Shown here piece after piece: positions 39,611 through 48,436 of a DNA stretch of 64,000 nt. Numbering within the stretch: the stretch's first letter is position 1; every line of letters starts with the position of its first letter. This stretch comes from a bacterium (GTDB lineage Bacteria; Bacillota; Bacilli; Lactobacillales; Streptococcaceae). The notes under the pieces were generated by a model that searched no databases, had not been told where the DNA came from, and saw only the letters and a list, made by a program, of their open reading frames with translations. The stretch is taken from assembly GCA_905221105.1 (NCBI GenBank), contig CAJNBW010000001.1, forward strand, positions 1 to 64,000, written 5' to 3'. The position numbers were made by a program, and so were the translations under genes.

Positions 39611-40534
39611 TTAGTTGGCGTTTCTACTCGCCAGTACGGATTCTAAGATTGCCATTCGAACAAAGACACCATTGGTCATTTGTTGGACAATCCGTGATTT
39701 TGGTGCTTCAACCAAGTGATCTGCGATTTCTACATCACGATTGACTGGAGCTGGGTGCATGAGGATTGCTGTTTCTTTCAAGCGATCGTAACGTTCTTGA
39801 GTCAAGCCATGTTGCGCATGGTAGTCTTCTTTTGAAAAGACTGCTCCACTATCATGACGTTCATGTTGCACACGGAGAAACATCATGACATCCACCTGAT
39901 TAATGATTTCATCAATAGTTACAAACTTTCCATAGTCTGCAAATTCTTGACTTCTCCATTCCTCAGGTCCTGCAAAGAACAGTTCAGCTCCCAAGCGTTT
40001 CAAAATCTGCATATTGGATTTGGCAACACGTGAGTGGTCCAAGTCACCTGCAATAGCAACCTTAAGACCCTCAAAGTGACCAAATTCCTCATAAATGGTC
40101 ATCAAATCAAGCAAGCTCTGGCTAGGATGTTGACCCGAACCGTCTCCACCATTGATAATGGAAGTCGTAATCGTCGGACTTGCAATCAACTCTCTGTAAT
40201 AGTCAACCTCTGGATGTCGAATCACACAGACGTCCACTCCTAGTGCAGACAGGGTCAGGATGGTATCATAAAGTGTCTCACCCTTATTAACCGAACTAGT
40301 CTTCACATCAAAGTCAAGTCGTTCCAGCCCCAGTTTAATCTCTGCCACTTCAAAGGACTTATGCGTCCGTGTAGAATCTTCAAAGAAAAGATTGGAAACA
40401 ATAGGGTGGTTTTCATAGGGAAGCTGAGCTCCGTTTTTAAACTCAATTCCTCGTTTGATCAATTTCATGACTTGATCGACAGTGAGGTCTTCCATGGACA
40501 CCACATGGTTCAATGCTTGTTGATTTTCTGACAT
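39611..40534 (-). CDS. pyrB: Aspartate carbamoyltransferase catalytic chain
   Basis: PyrB condenses carbamoyl phosphate and aspartate to carbamoyl aspartate. The 307-residue protein carries the carbamoyl-phosphate motif [15 protein letters not shown] near 50, [18 protein letters not shown] near 129 (HPxQxLLD) and [12 protein letters not shown] near 265. There is no pyrI regulatory chain, as in other firmicutes. It starts 18 bases after pyrR with an AAAGGAG site. Confidence 0.97.
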   Translation of the reverse strand: MSENQQALNHVVSMEDLTVDQVMKLIKRGIEFKNGAQLPYENHPIVSNLFFEDSTRTHKSFEVAEIKLGLERLDFDVKTSSVNKGETLYDTILTLSALGVDVCVIRHPEVDYYRELIASPTITTSIINGGDGSGQHPSQSLLDLMTIYEEFGHFEGLKVAIAGDLDHSRVAKSNMQILKRLGAELFFAGPEEWRSQEFADYGKFVTIDEIINQVDVMMFLRVQHERHDSGAVFSKEDYHAQHGLTQERYDRLKETAILMHPAPVNRDVEIADHLVEAPKSRIVQQMTNGVFVRMAILESVLASRNAN

Positions 40535-40552
40535 GGCTACTCCTTTAGCTTT

Positions 40553-41261
<709 letters not shown>

Positions 41262-41284
41262 GCAAAAACTTTCGATGTCCCATC

Positions 41285-41914
41285 TTACAAATTGCTAAAG
41301 TCATATAATTGCGGGTACTGGTCACACTCTGGATTTTTAGGATGACAAATGGCTCTTCCAAAATAAATCATGGCCTGATGGGCTGCTAACCACTTCTCAG
41401 GTGGCAAGATATCCATGACCCGCTTTTCCACCTCAAGTGGTGTCGCTGATTTTTTGACAATATCGTGGTGCTTACAAATACGCTCCACATGGGTATCGAC
41501 TGCAAAGGCTGGAATTCCAAACCCCACACTCATGACAACATTGGCTGTCTTGCGACCAACACCTGCTAGACTTTCTAATTCTTCACGTGTCTGAGGGACT
41601 TGTCCATCAAAATCGTCTAATAGTTGTTGGGCACATTTTTTAAGGAATTTAGCCTTATTTCGATACAGTCCCAGACGAGAAATGTGCGAAGCAATCTCAT
41701 TCTCTGTCGCCACAGACATAGCTTGTGGGGTTGGGAAGGTAGCAAAAAGGCCTGGTGTGGCCTTATTTACCGCTGCATCCGTCGTCTGAGCTGATAACAT
41801 GACCGCAACCAAGAGTTCAAAATGATTGGTAAAATCAAGACTGGGCTTGGCATCTGGGAAGAGGGCAATGATTTCTTCAAGCACCTTTCGTGCGCGTTTT
41901 TTTGACAAGACCAT
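41285..41914 (-). CDS. nth: Endonuclease III-like DNA glycosylase
   Basis: Nth removes oxidised pyrimidines and nicks abasic sites. The 209-residue protein has the helix-hairpin-helix LESLAGVGRKTANVVMS near 113 with the catalytic Lys, and the Asp in FAVDTHVERIC near 137. At the C-terminus only two of the four [4Fe-4S] cysteines remain (CHPKNPEC); the next two positions are Tyr and Phe (DQYPQLYDF). The iron-sulphur cluster is therefore probably absent. Its ATG overlaps the yceD-like stop (TAATG). Confidence 0.93.
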   Translation of the reverse strand: MVLSKKRARKVLEEIIALFPDAKPSLDFTNHFELLVAVMLSAQTTDAAVNKATPGLFATFPTPQAMSVATENEIASHISRLGLYRNKAKFLKKCAQQLLDDFDGQVPQTREELESLAGVGRKTANVVMSVGFGIPAFAVDTHVERICKHHDIVKKSATPLEVEKRVMDILPPEKWLAAHQAMIYFGRAICHPKNPECDQYPQLYDFSNL

Positions 41915-42456
41915 TATTCGTCTCCGTCAAATAGTCCTTGTAAGCCAGCAAAAGGACTGTTTTCTTCTTTCTTAACTGCTTGTTGAGCTTGGTATTCTTC
42001 CTCAGTCATGATTTGCCAGTCATTTCCTGACACAAATCCTTGACCCGCCTCTTCTTCAGCTGTCAAAACCTTGATAGGGATATTAAGCAAGATATTATCT
42101 GATACACTCTCAGCAAGGTCTAGCTCTCCATTTTCGATAGGCAAGACCAAGTCGTCATCTAGAACTTCTTGATCCAACTGGTTGGTTGCACCTTCCATGA
42201 AAACTTCTGTGACTGGATAAGATTCAGCTAACTCAACTGGCTCCATACTGCGACTTGAAGCAAGAACAATGGTGTAAGATAACTGATAATCTAAGAAATA
42301 CATACGGTCTTCATACTGTACTTTCCCAACAGCAAGTATATCTTTCACATCTAAAATTTCTTGATTACGTGCACGCAGGTCTGCGGCTAAGTCTAAACTT
42401 TGTTCAAAATGCAAGCCTTCAGACTGCTTGCGAATCTCTTGAATATTTAATTTCAT
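41914..42456 (-). CDS. YceD-like (DUF177) protein
   Basis: The 180-residue acidic protein has the DUF177 core: LAVGKVQYEDRMYFLDYQLS near 42, SRSMEPVELAESYPVTEVF near 69 and a C-terminal acidic tail ending LQGLFDGDE. It lacks the CxxC pair found in many YceD proteins. The family is linked to 23S rRNA metabolism in plants and to rpmF neighbourhoods in other bacteria; here it sits with nth. A TATAAT -10 box lies about 37 bases upstream of its ATG. Confidence 0.8.
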   Translation of the reverse strand: MKLNIQEIRKQSEGLHFEQSLDLAADLRARNQEILDVKDILAVGKVQYEDRMYFLDYQLSYTIVLASSRSMEPVELAESYPVTEVFMEGATNQLDQEVLDDDLVLPIENGELDLAESVSDNILLNIPIKVLTAEEEAGQGFVSGNDWQIMTEEEYQAQQAVKKEENSPFAGLQGLFDGDE

Positions 42457-42576
42457 ACTTCCTCCATAAAGATTTACTCTCTTGATTATACCATGAAAAG
42501 GCTACAAATTAGTCCACCAAACTTTGTAATTAAAATTCAATTTTTTAATATGTTTATCACTATATTTTTTGGCACT

Positions 42577-42636
42577 ATACTATAGGAAAGAATACATGAT
42601 AGCAAGGAGGATACTCATATGGAAGACAAATTTTGA
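42577..42636 (+). promoter_or_regulatory. Promoter and five-codon upstream ORF before the ABC-F gene
   Basis: A TATACT box (42577-42582) is followed by a very strong AAGGAGG site (42604-42610). The five-codon ORF MEDKF ends in TGA (42619-42636). The gene it would precede is almost 370 bases further on, so it looks like a leader ORF and not a gene fragment. Confidence 0.5.
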
Positions 42637-42667
42637 GATTTTATAGCTTGAAATTTCCAGTTTTCTG

Positions 42668-42780
42668 TTGACAAAATTTCCTTAAAGGTATAGGATAAAG
42701 GTACTAATACTCGGAGGTAAGGGAGACATGAACAACTAAGTCTATCAAATAAAGAAACTTTATTTAGTAGATCTTGTTTT
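42668..42780 (+). ncRNA. Candidate small RNA or prematurely terminated leader
   Basis: TTGACA (42668-42673) and TAGGAT (42691-42696) are 17 bases apart. An intrinsic terminator (stem 42740-42754 with 42758-42773, 8 bp plus 6 bp with one mismatch, then a T-rich tail) would end an RNA of about 80 bases. The RNA contains a GGAGGTAAGGGAG tract followed by a three-codon ORF (MNN, 42728-42739). Confidence 0.45.
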
Positions 42781-42825
42781 TGTCTCTTTTTGTATGCTCT
42801 TTTCATACTAGATTTTCTAGTATCT

Positions 42826-42922
42826 TATCCTCATTGAAAATCAAAAAACTAGAAAGCTATGCTCCTCTTGGGTTGGGCAACTCCAAGCTAGTTTGACGAG
42901 CTTTTCAACGGGGATAATAGAG
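42826..42922. repeat. Inverted-repeat element (BOX-like end) in the ABC-F leader
   Basis: The ends ATCCTCATTGAAAA and TTTTCAACGGGGAT are inverted at 12 of 14 positions. The interior arms AAACTAG...AGCT and AGCTAGTTT continue the pairing around a GC-richer core. The left end resembles the boxC end of BOX elements, but the right end does not, so I class it as an unnamed or degenerate element. Confidence 0.45.
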
Positions 42923-42940
42923 TTTTTGACATAGACTTTG

Positions 42941-42968
42941 GGCTCTACTAGGTAAAGTAGAGCCTTTT
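42941..42968 (+). terminator. Terminator-like hairpin just upstream of the ABC-F gene
   Basis: GGCTCTAC and GTAGAGCC form a perfect 8-bp stem with an 8-base loop, followed by TTTTGTT, 37 bases before the ABC-F ATG. It is placed as an attenuator for readthrough from the upstream promoters. Confidence 0.65.
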
Positions 42969-43004
42969 GTTATGCACTATCGACATTCTAGAAAGGGTAA
43001 TCAT

Positions 43005-44531
43005 ATGATAAACATCAATCATCTAACCATCACACAAAACAAAGATTTACGAGACCTTGTCTCTGACTTAAACATGAGCATCCAAGACGGAGAGAAGGTC
43101 GCTATTATTGGTGAAGAAGGAAATGGCAAATCAACTTTACTTAAAATTTTAATGGGGGAAGCTTTGTCTGATTTCACTATCAAGGGAGACATCCAGTCTG
43201 ACTGTCAGTCACTGTCCTACATTCCTCAAAAACTCCCCGAGGACCTGAAAAAGAAAACTCTACACGACTACTTCTTTTTAGATCCAGCTGATTTAGACTA
43301 CAGTATTCTTTATCGTTTGGCTGAGGAGTTACATTTTGATAGCGATCGTTTTGCTAGCGACCAAAAGATTAGCAGTCTATCAGGGGGCGAATCTTTGAAA
43401 ATTCAGCTCATCCATGAGTTAGCCAAACCCTTTGAAATTCTATTTTTAGATGAACCTTCAAATGACCTAGACCTTGAGACGGTTGATTGGCTAAAAAGTC
43501 AGATCCGAAAGATTAGACAAACTGTCATTTTCATTTCCCATGATGAAGAATTTCTTTCTCAAACGGCAGATACTATTGTTCACTTGCGACTGGTCAAGCA
43601 CCGTAAAGAAGCAGAAACGTTAGTAGAACATTTAGACTATGATCGCTATAGCGAGCAGAGAAAGGCTAATTTTGCCAGACAAAGCCAGCAAGCTGCTAAC
43701 GACCAAAGAACCTATGACAAAACCATGGAAAAACATCGCCGACTCAAGCAAAATGTAGAAACTGCACTTCGAGCCACCAAAGACAGTACTGCCGGTCGCC
43801 TATTGGCTAAAAAGATGAAAACTGTCCTCTCTCAAGAAAAACGCTACAAAAGAGCAGCTCAGTCCATGACCCAAAAGCCACTTGAAGAGGAAAAAATCCA
43901 ACTTTTCTTTTCAGACATCCAACCATTACCGGCTTCTAAAGTCTTAATCCAACTGGAAAAAGAAAATTTGTCCATTGGCGAGCGCGTTTTAGCTCAGGAA
44001 CTGCAACTAACTGTCCGTGGCCAAGAAAAAATCGGTATCATCGGATCAAATGGTGTTGGAAAATCAACTCTGTTAGCCAAGTTAGAGCAACTACTAAACG
44101 CCAAAAGAGAGATTTCTCTTGGTGTTATGCCACAAGATTACCATAAGAAACTGCAATTGGAGCTATCCCCAATAGCCTATCTTAGCCAAACTGGACAAAA
44201 AGAGGAACTACAGAAAATCCAATCCCACCTAGCCAGTCTCAATTTCAGTTATCCAGAAATGCAGCATCAAATTCGCTCCTTATCTGGCGGACAACAGGGA
44301 AAACTCCTGCTTTTGGATTTAGTGTTGCGCAAACCAAACTTTCTCCTTCTGGATGAACCCACACGAAACTTTTCTCCCACTTCTCAACCAGAAATCAGAA
44401 AACTCTTTGCCACTTATCCAGGCGGTCTCGTCACTGTTTCACATGACAGACGTTTCTTAAAAGAGGTCTGTACGACCATCTATCGTTTAACAGAACACGG
44501 TCTAGAGGTAGTTAATTTAGAAGATTTATAA
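43005..44531 (+). CDS. ABC-F family ATPase (ribosome-associated or antibiotic-resistance type)
   Basis: The 508-residue protein has two ATPase domains and no membrane segment. The first has GEEGNGKSTLL near 34, LSGGESLKIQL near 120 and LFLDEPSNDLDLE near 142. The second has GSNGVGKSTLL near 337, LSGGQQGKLLLL near 424 and LLLDEPTRNFSPTS near 444. The linker (about 190-300) is Lys/Arg/Gln-rich and helical. ABC-F proteins act on ribosomes stalled by nascent chains or antibiotics; EPTRNFSP in place of EPTNHLD recalls Vga/Lsa-like members, but resistance is not proven. I choose the ATG at 43005 with its AAAGGG site. A long leader with short ORFs and terminators precedes it. Confidence 0.85.
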   Translation: MININHLTITQNKDLRDLVSDLNMSIQDGEKVAIIGEEGNGKSTLLKILMGEALSDFTIKGDIQSDCQSLSYIPQKLPEDLKKKTLHDYFFLDPADLDYSILYRLAEELHFDSDRFASDQKISSLSGGESLKIQLIHELAKPFEILFLDEPSNDLDLETVDWLKSQIRKIRQTVIFISHDEEFLSQTADTIVHLRLVKHRKEAETLVEHLDYDRYSEQRKANFARQSQQAANDQRTYDKTMEKHRRLKQNVETALRATKDSTAGRLLAKKMKTVLSQEKRYKRAAQSMTQKPLEEEKIQLFFSDIQPLPASKVLIQLEKENLSIGERVLAQELQLTVRGQEKIGIIGSNGVGKSTLLAKLEQLLNAKREISLGVMPQDYHKKLQLELSPIAYLSQTGQKEELQKIQSHLASLNFSYPEMQHQIRSLSGGQQGKLLLLDLVLRKPNFLLLDEPTRNFSPTSQPEIRKLFATYPGGLVTVSHDRRFLKEVCTTIYRLTEHGLEVVNLEDL

Positions 44532-44548
44532 ATTTGTAACATAACAAA

Positions 44549-44571
44549 AATCCAGAGACACCCTCTGGATT
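44549..44571. terminator. Shared terminator of the ABC-F gene and htpX
   Basis: AATCCAGAG and CTCTGGATT form a 9-bp stem flanked by A and T runs between convergent genes. Confidence 0.75.
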
Positions 44572-44575
44572 CTTT

Positions 44576-45475
44576 TTACATCTGTTTTAAACGTTCAATT
44601 CGCTCTGAGATAGGTGGGTGGGTATAAAAGAGTTTTTGGAAGCCTCCACCTTTCTTGGGATCATTGATATAAAGTGCACTACTGGCATCATCAACATGGT
44701 GATGCATCGGCTCGCTATTGTCCAGCTTACGTAGAGCATTAATCATCCCTTGAGGATTGCGCGTCAACTCGACACTGGAAGCATCAGCTAGGAATTCCCT
44801 CTGACGAGAAATAGCTAGTTGCACCAAGGTTGCAGCGAGAGGGGCCAGTACAATGGCTAGTAGGGAAACCACGAGCATAATGATTTCTAAGCCATTTCCA
44901 TCTCGGTCATCGTCACTTCGTCTGCGACCTGCGCCACCCCACCACATCATACGACCTGCCATACTAGAAAGCATGGTGATAGCACTAGCAAGGGCAACAG
45001 CAATAGTCGAAATGCGGATATCGTAATTACGAATGTGACTAACCTCATGTCCCATAACAGCTTCTAGCTCCTCACGATTCATGACAGCTAGGAGACCTGA
45101 AGTCGCAGCAACCGCCGCATTCTGCGGATTAGAACCTGTCGCAAAGGCATTTAAGGCTGGATCATCAATGATGAAAACACGTGGCATGGGAATCTGAGCC
45201 ACCATAGCCATATCTTCCACAACATGGTAAAGGTCTGGTGCCATTTGCTCATCAACCTCACGCGCCCCATTCATAGACATGACAATCTCTGTCGATTGAA
45301 AAATCATAGACAAGGCATAGATAAAGCCAATAATCAGTGCGATAATCAAACCACCAAGCCCAGACCGCATAAAGAGGTAACCAACCGCATATCCAACCAG
45401 AGCTAAGAGTAGGAAAAATACCAGCAACAAAATCCAGGTTTTTCGTTTATTGCTTGCAATTTGATCAAACAACAT
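44576..45475 (-). CDS. htpX: Membrane zinc metalloprotease HtpX
   Basis: HtpX degrades damaged membrane proteins. The 299-residue protein has two N-terminal membrane helices (about 14-55), the zinc motif [13 protein letters not shown] near 140 and further hydrophobic segments near 155-220. The zinc ligand Glu lies in [14 protein letters not shown]. The start is set at ATG 45475 (AGGTGA five bases upstream) and overlaps the end of lemA by 1 base or more; a GTG three codons earlier is possible. The lemA-htpX pair is conserved in streptococci. Confidence 0.93.
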   Translation of the reverse strand: MLFDQIASNKRKTWILLLVFFLLLALVGYAVGYLFMRSGLGGLIIALIIGFIYALSMIFQSTEIVMSMNGAREVDEQMAPDLYHVVEDMAMVAQIPMPRVFIIDDPALNAFATGSNPQNAAVAATSGLLAVMNREELEAVMGHEVSHIRNYDIRISTIAVALASAITMLSSMAGRMMWWGGAGRRRSDDDRDGNGLEIIMLVVSLLAIVLAPLAATLVQLAISRQREFLADASSVELTRNPQGMINALRKLDNSEPMHHHVDDASSALYINDPKKGGGFQKLFYTHPPISERIERLKQM

Positions 45476-45476
45476 C

Positions 45477-46037
45477 TTAGTCACCTAAACCGCTAAAATC
45501 AACTTTAGGAACTGCCTTCTCCTCTTCTGGTGTTTGAAGGAAATCTGCTGCTTTAAATCCAAACATTCCAGCGATAATATTGCTTGGGAAAGTTTCTAAT
45601 TTTACATTGTAGTTGCTGACAACACTGTTGTAGAGTTGACGAGAGTAAGAAATTTTATTTTCTGTATTGGTCAACTCCTCTTGCAATTTAACAAAGTTGG
45701 CACTAGCTTTCAAATCTGGATAGCTTTCTGCAACTGCAAAAATACCTGAAACCTGACGAGTGAGGGCATCACTAGCTTTCATAGCTTCTGCTGGTGAAGT
45801 CGCTGCCGCCACTTGGTTACGCAGTTCTGCCACTTTTTCAAGGGTAGAACCTTCATATTTGGCATAACCTTTTACAGTTTCAATCAAGTTTGGCAAGAGG
45901 TCATTTCGACGTTTCAACTGAACATCAATTTGACTCCAAGCCTCCTTTGTTTGCATACGATTCTTAACCAAACCGTTATAGCTAACAATCACAAAAATAA
46001 CAACAAGAGCCAAAACTCCAAGAATAATCCAAGTCAT
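45477..46037 (-). CDS. lemA: LemA family protein
   Basis: The 186-residue protein has a single N-terminal membrane anchor (about 2-20) followed by the LemA helical domain: [20 protein letters not shown] near 36, [12 protein letters not shown] and the C-terminal [11 protein letters not shown]. LemA proteins are of unknown biochemical function and are often encoded beside htpX, as here. The gene is divergent from rsmG. Confidence 0.92.
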   Translation of the reverse strand: MTWIILGVLALVVIFVIVSYNGLVKNRMQTKEAWSQIDVQLKRRNDLLPNLIETVKGYAKYEGSTLEKVAELRNQVAAATSPAEAMKASDALTRQVSGIFAVAESYPDLKASANFVKLQEELTNTENKISYSRQLYNSVVSNYNVKLETFPSNIIAGMFGFKAADFLQTPEEEKAVPKVDFSGLGD

Positions 46038-46130
46038 GATATAAGTCCTTTCTACTTTTAGATTAGTACCAGTATATCAAATTTTTAATGATTGTGGTAA
46101 AATAAGATGATACTAAAGAAGGAAAACACT

Positions 46131-46844
46131 ATGAAACCAGAAACATTTTACAATTTGCTTGCCGAGCAAAATCTTCCACTTTCGGACCAGCAAAAAAAAC
46201 AATTTGAACGTTATTTTGAGCTCTTGGTCGAGTGGAATGAAAAGATCAATTTGACAGCTATTACAGATAAAGAAGAAGTTTATCTCAAACATTTTTACGA
46301 TTCGATTGCACCTATTCTGCAAGGCTTGATTCCCAATGAAAATATCAAATTGCTTGATATCGGGGCTGGGGCAGGATTTCCTAGTCTGCCGATGAAAATT
46401 CTCTATCCTCAGCTTGATGTGACTATCATTGATTCTCTAAATAAGCGCATCAACTTTCTCCAACTGTTGGCTCAAGAACTGGATTTAGACGATGTTCATT
46501 TCTACCATGGCCGTGCAGAAGATTTTGCCCAAGACAAGAACTTCCGTGCTCAATATGATTTTGTAACAGCTCGTGCGGTTGCCCGTATGCAGGTCTTATC
46601 TGAATTGACTATCCCTTACCTTAAAGTTGGTGGCAAACTATTGGCTCTCAAGGCCAGTAATGCGCCTGAGGAATTGTTAGAAGCTAAGAATGCCCTCAAT
46701 CTCCTTTTTAGTAAAGTTGAAGACAATCTAAGCTACGCCCTACCAAATGGAGATCCGCGCTACATCACAGTGGTAGAAAAGAAAAAAGAAACACCAAATA
46801 AATATCCACGTAAGGCTGGCATGCCAAATAAACGCCCGCTCTAA
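46131..46844 (+). CDS. rsmG: 16S rRNA (guanine527-N7)-methyltransferase
   Basis: RsmG (GidB) methylates G527 in the 530 loop of 16S rRNA with SAM; its loss gives low-level streptomycin resistance in several bacteria. The 237-residue protein has the SAM motif [20 protein letters not shown] near 71 and conserved [20 protein letters not shown] near 142. The frame extends upstream to another ATG, but the one at 46131 has the AAGAAGGAAA site and the usual N-terminus [10 protein letters not shown]. Confidence 0.95.
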   Translation: MKPETFYNLLAEQNLPLSDQQKKQFERYFELLVEWNEKINLTAITDKEEVYLKHFYDSIAPILQGLIPNENIKLLDIGAGAGFPSLPMKILYPQLDVTIIDSLNKRINFLQLLAQELDLDDVHFYHGRAEDFAQDKNFRAQYDFVTARAVARMQVLSELTIPYLKVGGKLLALKASNAPEELLEAKNALNLLFSKVEDNLSYALPNGDPRYITVVEKKKETPNKYPRKAGMPNKRPL

Positions 46845-46863
46845 ATTTTTTACTAAAAAATGA

Positions 46864-47026
46864 TTTACAAAGTTTGCAATTTTTGCTATACTATCACAAG
46901 CAAAGGTTTTTAATGTCATCCCGTGAGGTGACGAAGACGCAGAAATATTTGAAACTCTTTAAAGTCTAGATTTTAAAGAAGTCTTACTCTGAGGGCCTAT
47001 TGCTGTAAAATAATGGGCTCTTTTTT
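46864..47026 (+). promoter_or_regulatory. uraA promoter and PyrR attenuator
   Basis: The promoter is TTTACA (46864-46869) and TATACT (46887-46892) with 17-base spacing. The PyrR hairpin at 46915-46932 is GTCATCCCGTGAGGTGAC with the CCGTGAG loop. The terminator is GGGCCTATT (46993-47001) with AATGGGCTC (47012-47020) and six T. This puts uracil uptake under the same regulator as the pyr operon. Confidence 0.85.
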
Positions 47027-47048
47027 GATGCCCAAAAGTGAGGTTTAT

Positions 47049-48332
47049 ATGAAACAAGAATCAACTGTTGATTTGTTACTAGACGTTGACCAACGTCCTT
47101 CAGCCGGAAAAGGAATTCTCCTTAGTTTCCAACACGTTTTTGCCATGTTCGGTGCGACCATCTTGGTACCATTGATTTTGGGAATGCCTGTATCTGTTGC
47201 CCTTTTTGCTTCAGGTGTTGGAACACTCATTTATATGATTTCAACTGGATTTAGAGTTCCAGTTTATCTAGGTTCTTCATTTGCCTTTATCACAGCAATG
47301 TCACTGGCTATGAAAGAAATGGGTGGGGATGTATCTGCTGCCCAAACAGGGGTTATCTTGACTGGTTTGGTCTACGTCCTTGTTGCTGCTGGTGTTCGTT
47401 TTGCAGGTACAAAATGGATTGATAAACTCTTGCCACCAATCATTATTGGACCTATGATTATCGTTATCGGTCTTGGACTTGCAGGTTCAGCAGTTACTAA
47501 CGCTGGTCTTGTAGCGGACGGAAATTGGAAAAATGCTCTTGTAGCCGTTGTTACTTTCTTGATTGCTGCTTTTATCAATACAAAAGGAAAAGGCTTCCTA
47601 CGAATCATTCCTTTCCTCTTTGCCATTATCGGTGGTTACCTCTTCGCTCTAGCTCTTGGGCTAGTTGACTTTACACCAGTTCTTAAAGCTGACTGGTTTG
47701 AAATTCCTGGTTTCTACTTGCCATTTAGCACTGGTGGTGCCTTTAAAGAGTACAATCTTTACTTTGGTCCAGAAACTATCGCCATCTTGCCAATCGCTAT
47801 CGTAACAATTTCTGAACATATCGGTGACCATACTGTTTTGGGTCAAATCTGTGGCCGTCAATTCTTGAAAGAACCAGGTCTTCACCGTACACTTCTTGGT
47901 GACGGGATCGCAACTTCAGTTTCTGCCTTCCTTGGTGGACCAGCCAATACAACTTATGGAGAAAATACAGGGGTTATCGGTATGACTCGTATCGCTTCTG
48001 TCTCAGTTATCCGTAACGCAGCCTTCATCGCGATTGCCCTTAGCTTCCTTGGTAAATTCACTGCCTTGATTTCAACTATTCCAAACGCTGTTCTTGGTGG
48101 TATGTCAATCCTTCTCTATGGGGTTATCGCCAGCAACGGTTTGAAAGTCTTGATTAAAGAACGTGTTGATTTCGCTCAAATGCGTAATCTCATCATCGCA
48201 AGTGCTATGTTAGTCCTTGGACTTGGAGGAGCTATCCTTAAACTTGGTCCAGTTACCCTTTCAGGTACTGCCCTATCAGCTATGACAGGAATCATCTTGA
48301 ACTTAATCTTACCATACGAAAATAAAGACTAA
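47049..48332 (+). CDS. uraA: Uracil permease
   Basis: This NCS2-family proton symporter imports uracil. The 427-residue protein has about 14 hydrophobic segments and family motifs LSFQHVFAMFGATILVPLIL near 24, VITLTGLV-like gate helices and LGGPANTTYGENTGVIGMTR near 298 (substrate-site QNTG-type motif). The frame opens at 47013, but that ATG lies inside the attenuator hairpin; ATG 47049 after GTGAGG is the usable start. The gene is called pyrP in some genomes. Confidence 0.93.
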   Translation: MKQESTVDLLLDVDQRPSAGKGILLSFQHVFAMFGATILVPLILGMPVSVALFASGVGTLIYMISTGFRVPVYLGSSFAFITAMSLAMKEMGGDVSAAQTGVILTGLVYVLVAAGVRFAGTKWIDKLLPPIIIGPMIIVIGLGLAGSAVTNAGLVADGNWKNALVAVVTFLIAAFINTKGKGFLRIIPFLFAIIGGYLFALALGLVDFTPVLKADWFEIPGFYLPFSTGGAFKEYNLYFGPETIAILPIAIVTISEHIGDHTVLGQICGRQFLKEPGLHRTLLGDGIATSVSAFLGGPANTTYGENTGVIGMTRIASVSVIRNAAFIAIALSFLGKFTALISTIPNAVLGGMSILLYGVIASNGLKVLIKERVDFAQMRNLIIASAMLVLGLGGAILKLGPVTLSGTALSAMTGIILNLILPYENKD

Positions 48333-48350
48333 GAGTCTAAATACACCTAA

Positions 48351-48378
48351 TCCACTCAGTTGTCTGAGTGGATTTTTT
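48351..48378 (+). terminator. Terminator of uraA
   Basis: TCCACTCAG and CTGAGTGGA form a perfect 9-bp stem with a 5-base loop, then a T run. Confidence 0.85.
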
Positions 48379-48403
48379 AAATGTTAAAATAAAAAATTCT
48401 TTC

Positions 48404-48430
48404 CAAAAAAGGAAAGCCTTGCGGCCTTCC
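48404..48430 (-). terminator. Terminator of ylxM-ffh
   Basis: On the minus strand GGAAGGCC-GCAA-GGCTTTCC forms an 8-bp stem with a GNRA-type loop and a TTTTTT tail. Confidence 0.85.
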
Positions 48431-48436
48431 TTTGTC

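Noticed and set aside
42615..42806. 63-codon minus-strand ORF in the ABC-F leader
   Set aside because: It runs through the terminator hairpin and mini-ORFs on the other strand; no ribosome site.
47013..47048. Upstream start of uraA
   Set aside because: The 12 extra codons begin inside the attenuator hairpin; ATG 47049 has the ribosome site and the usual N-terminus.
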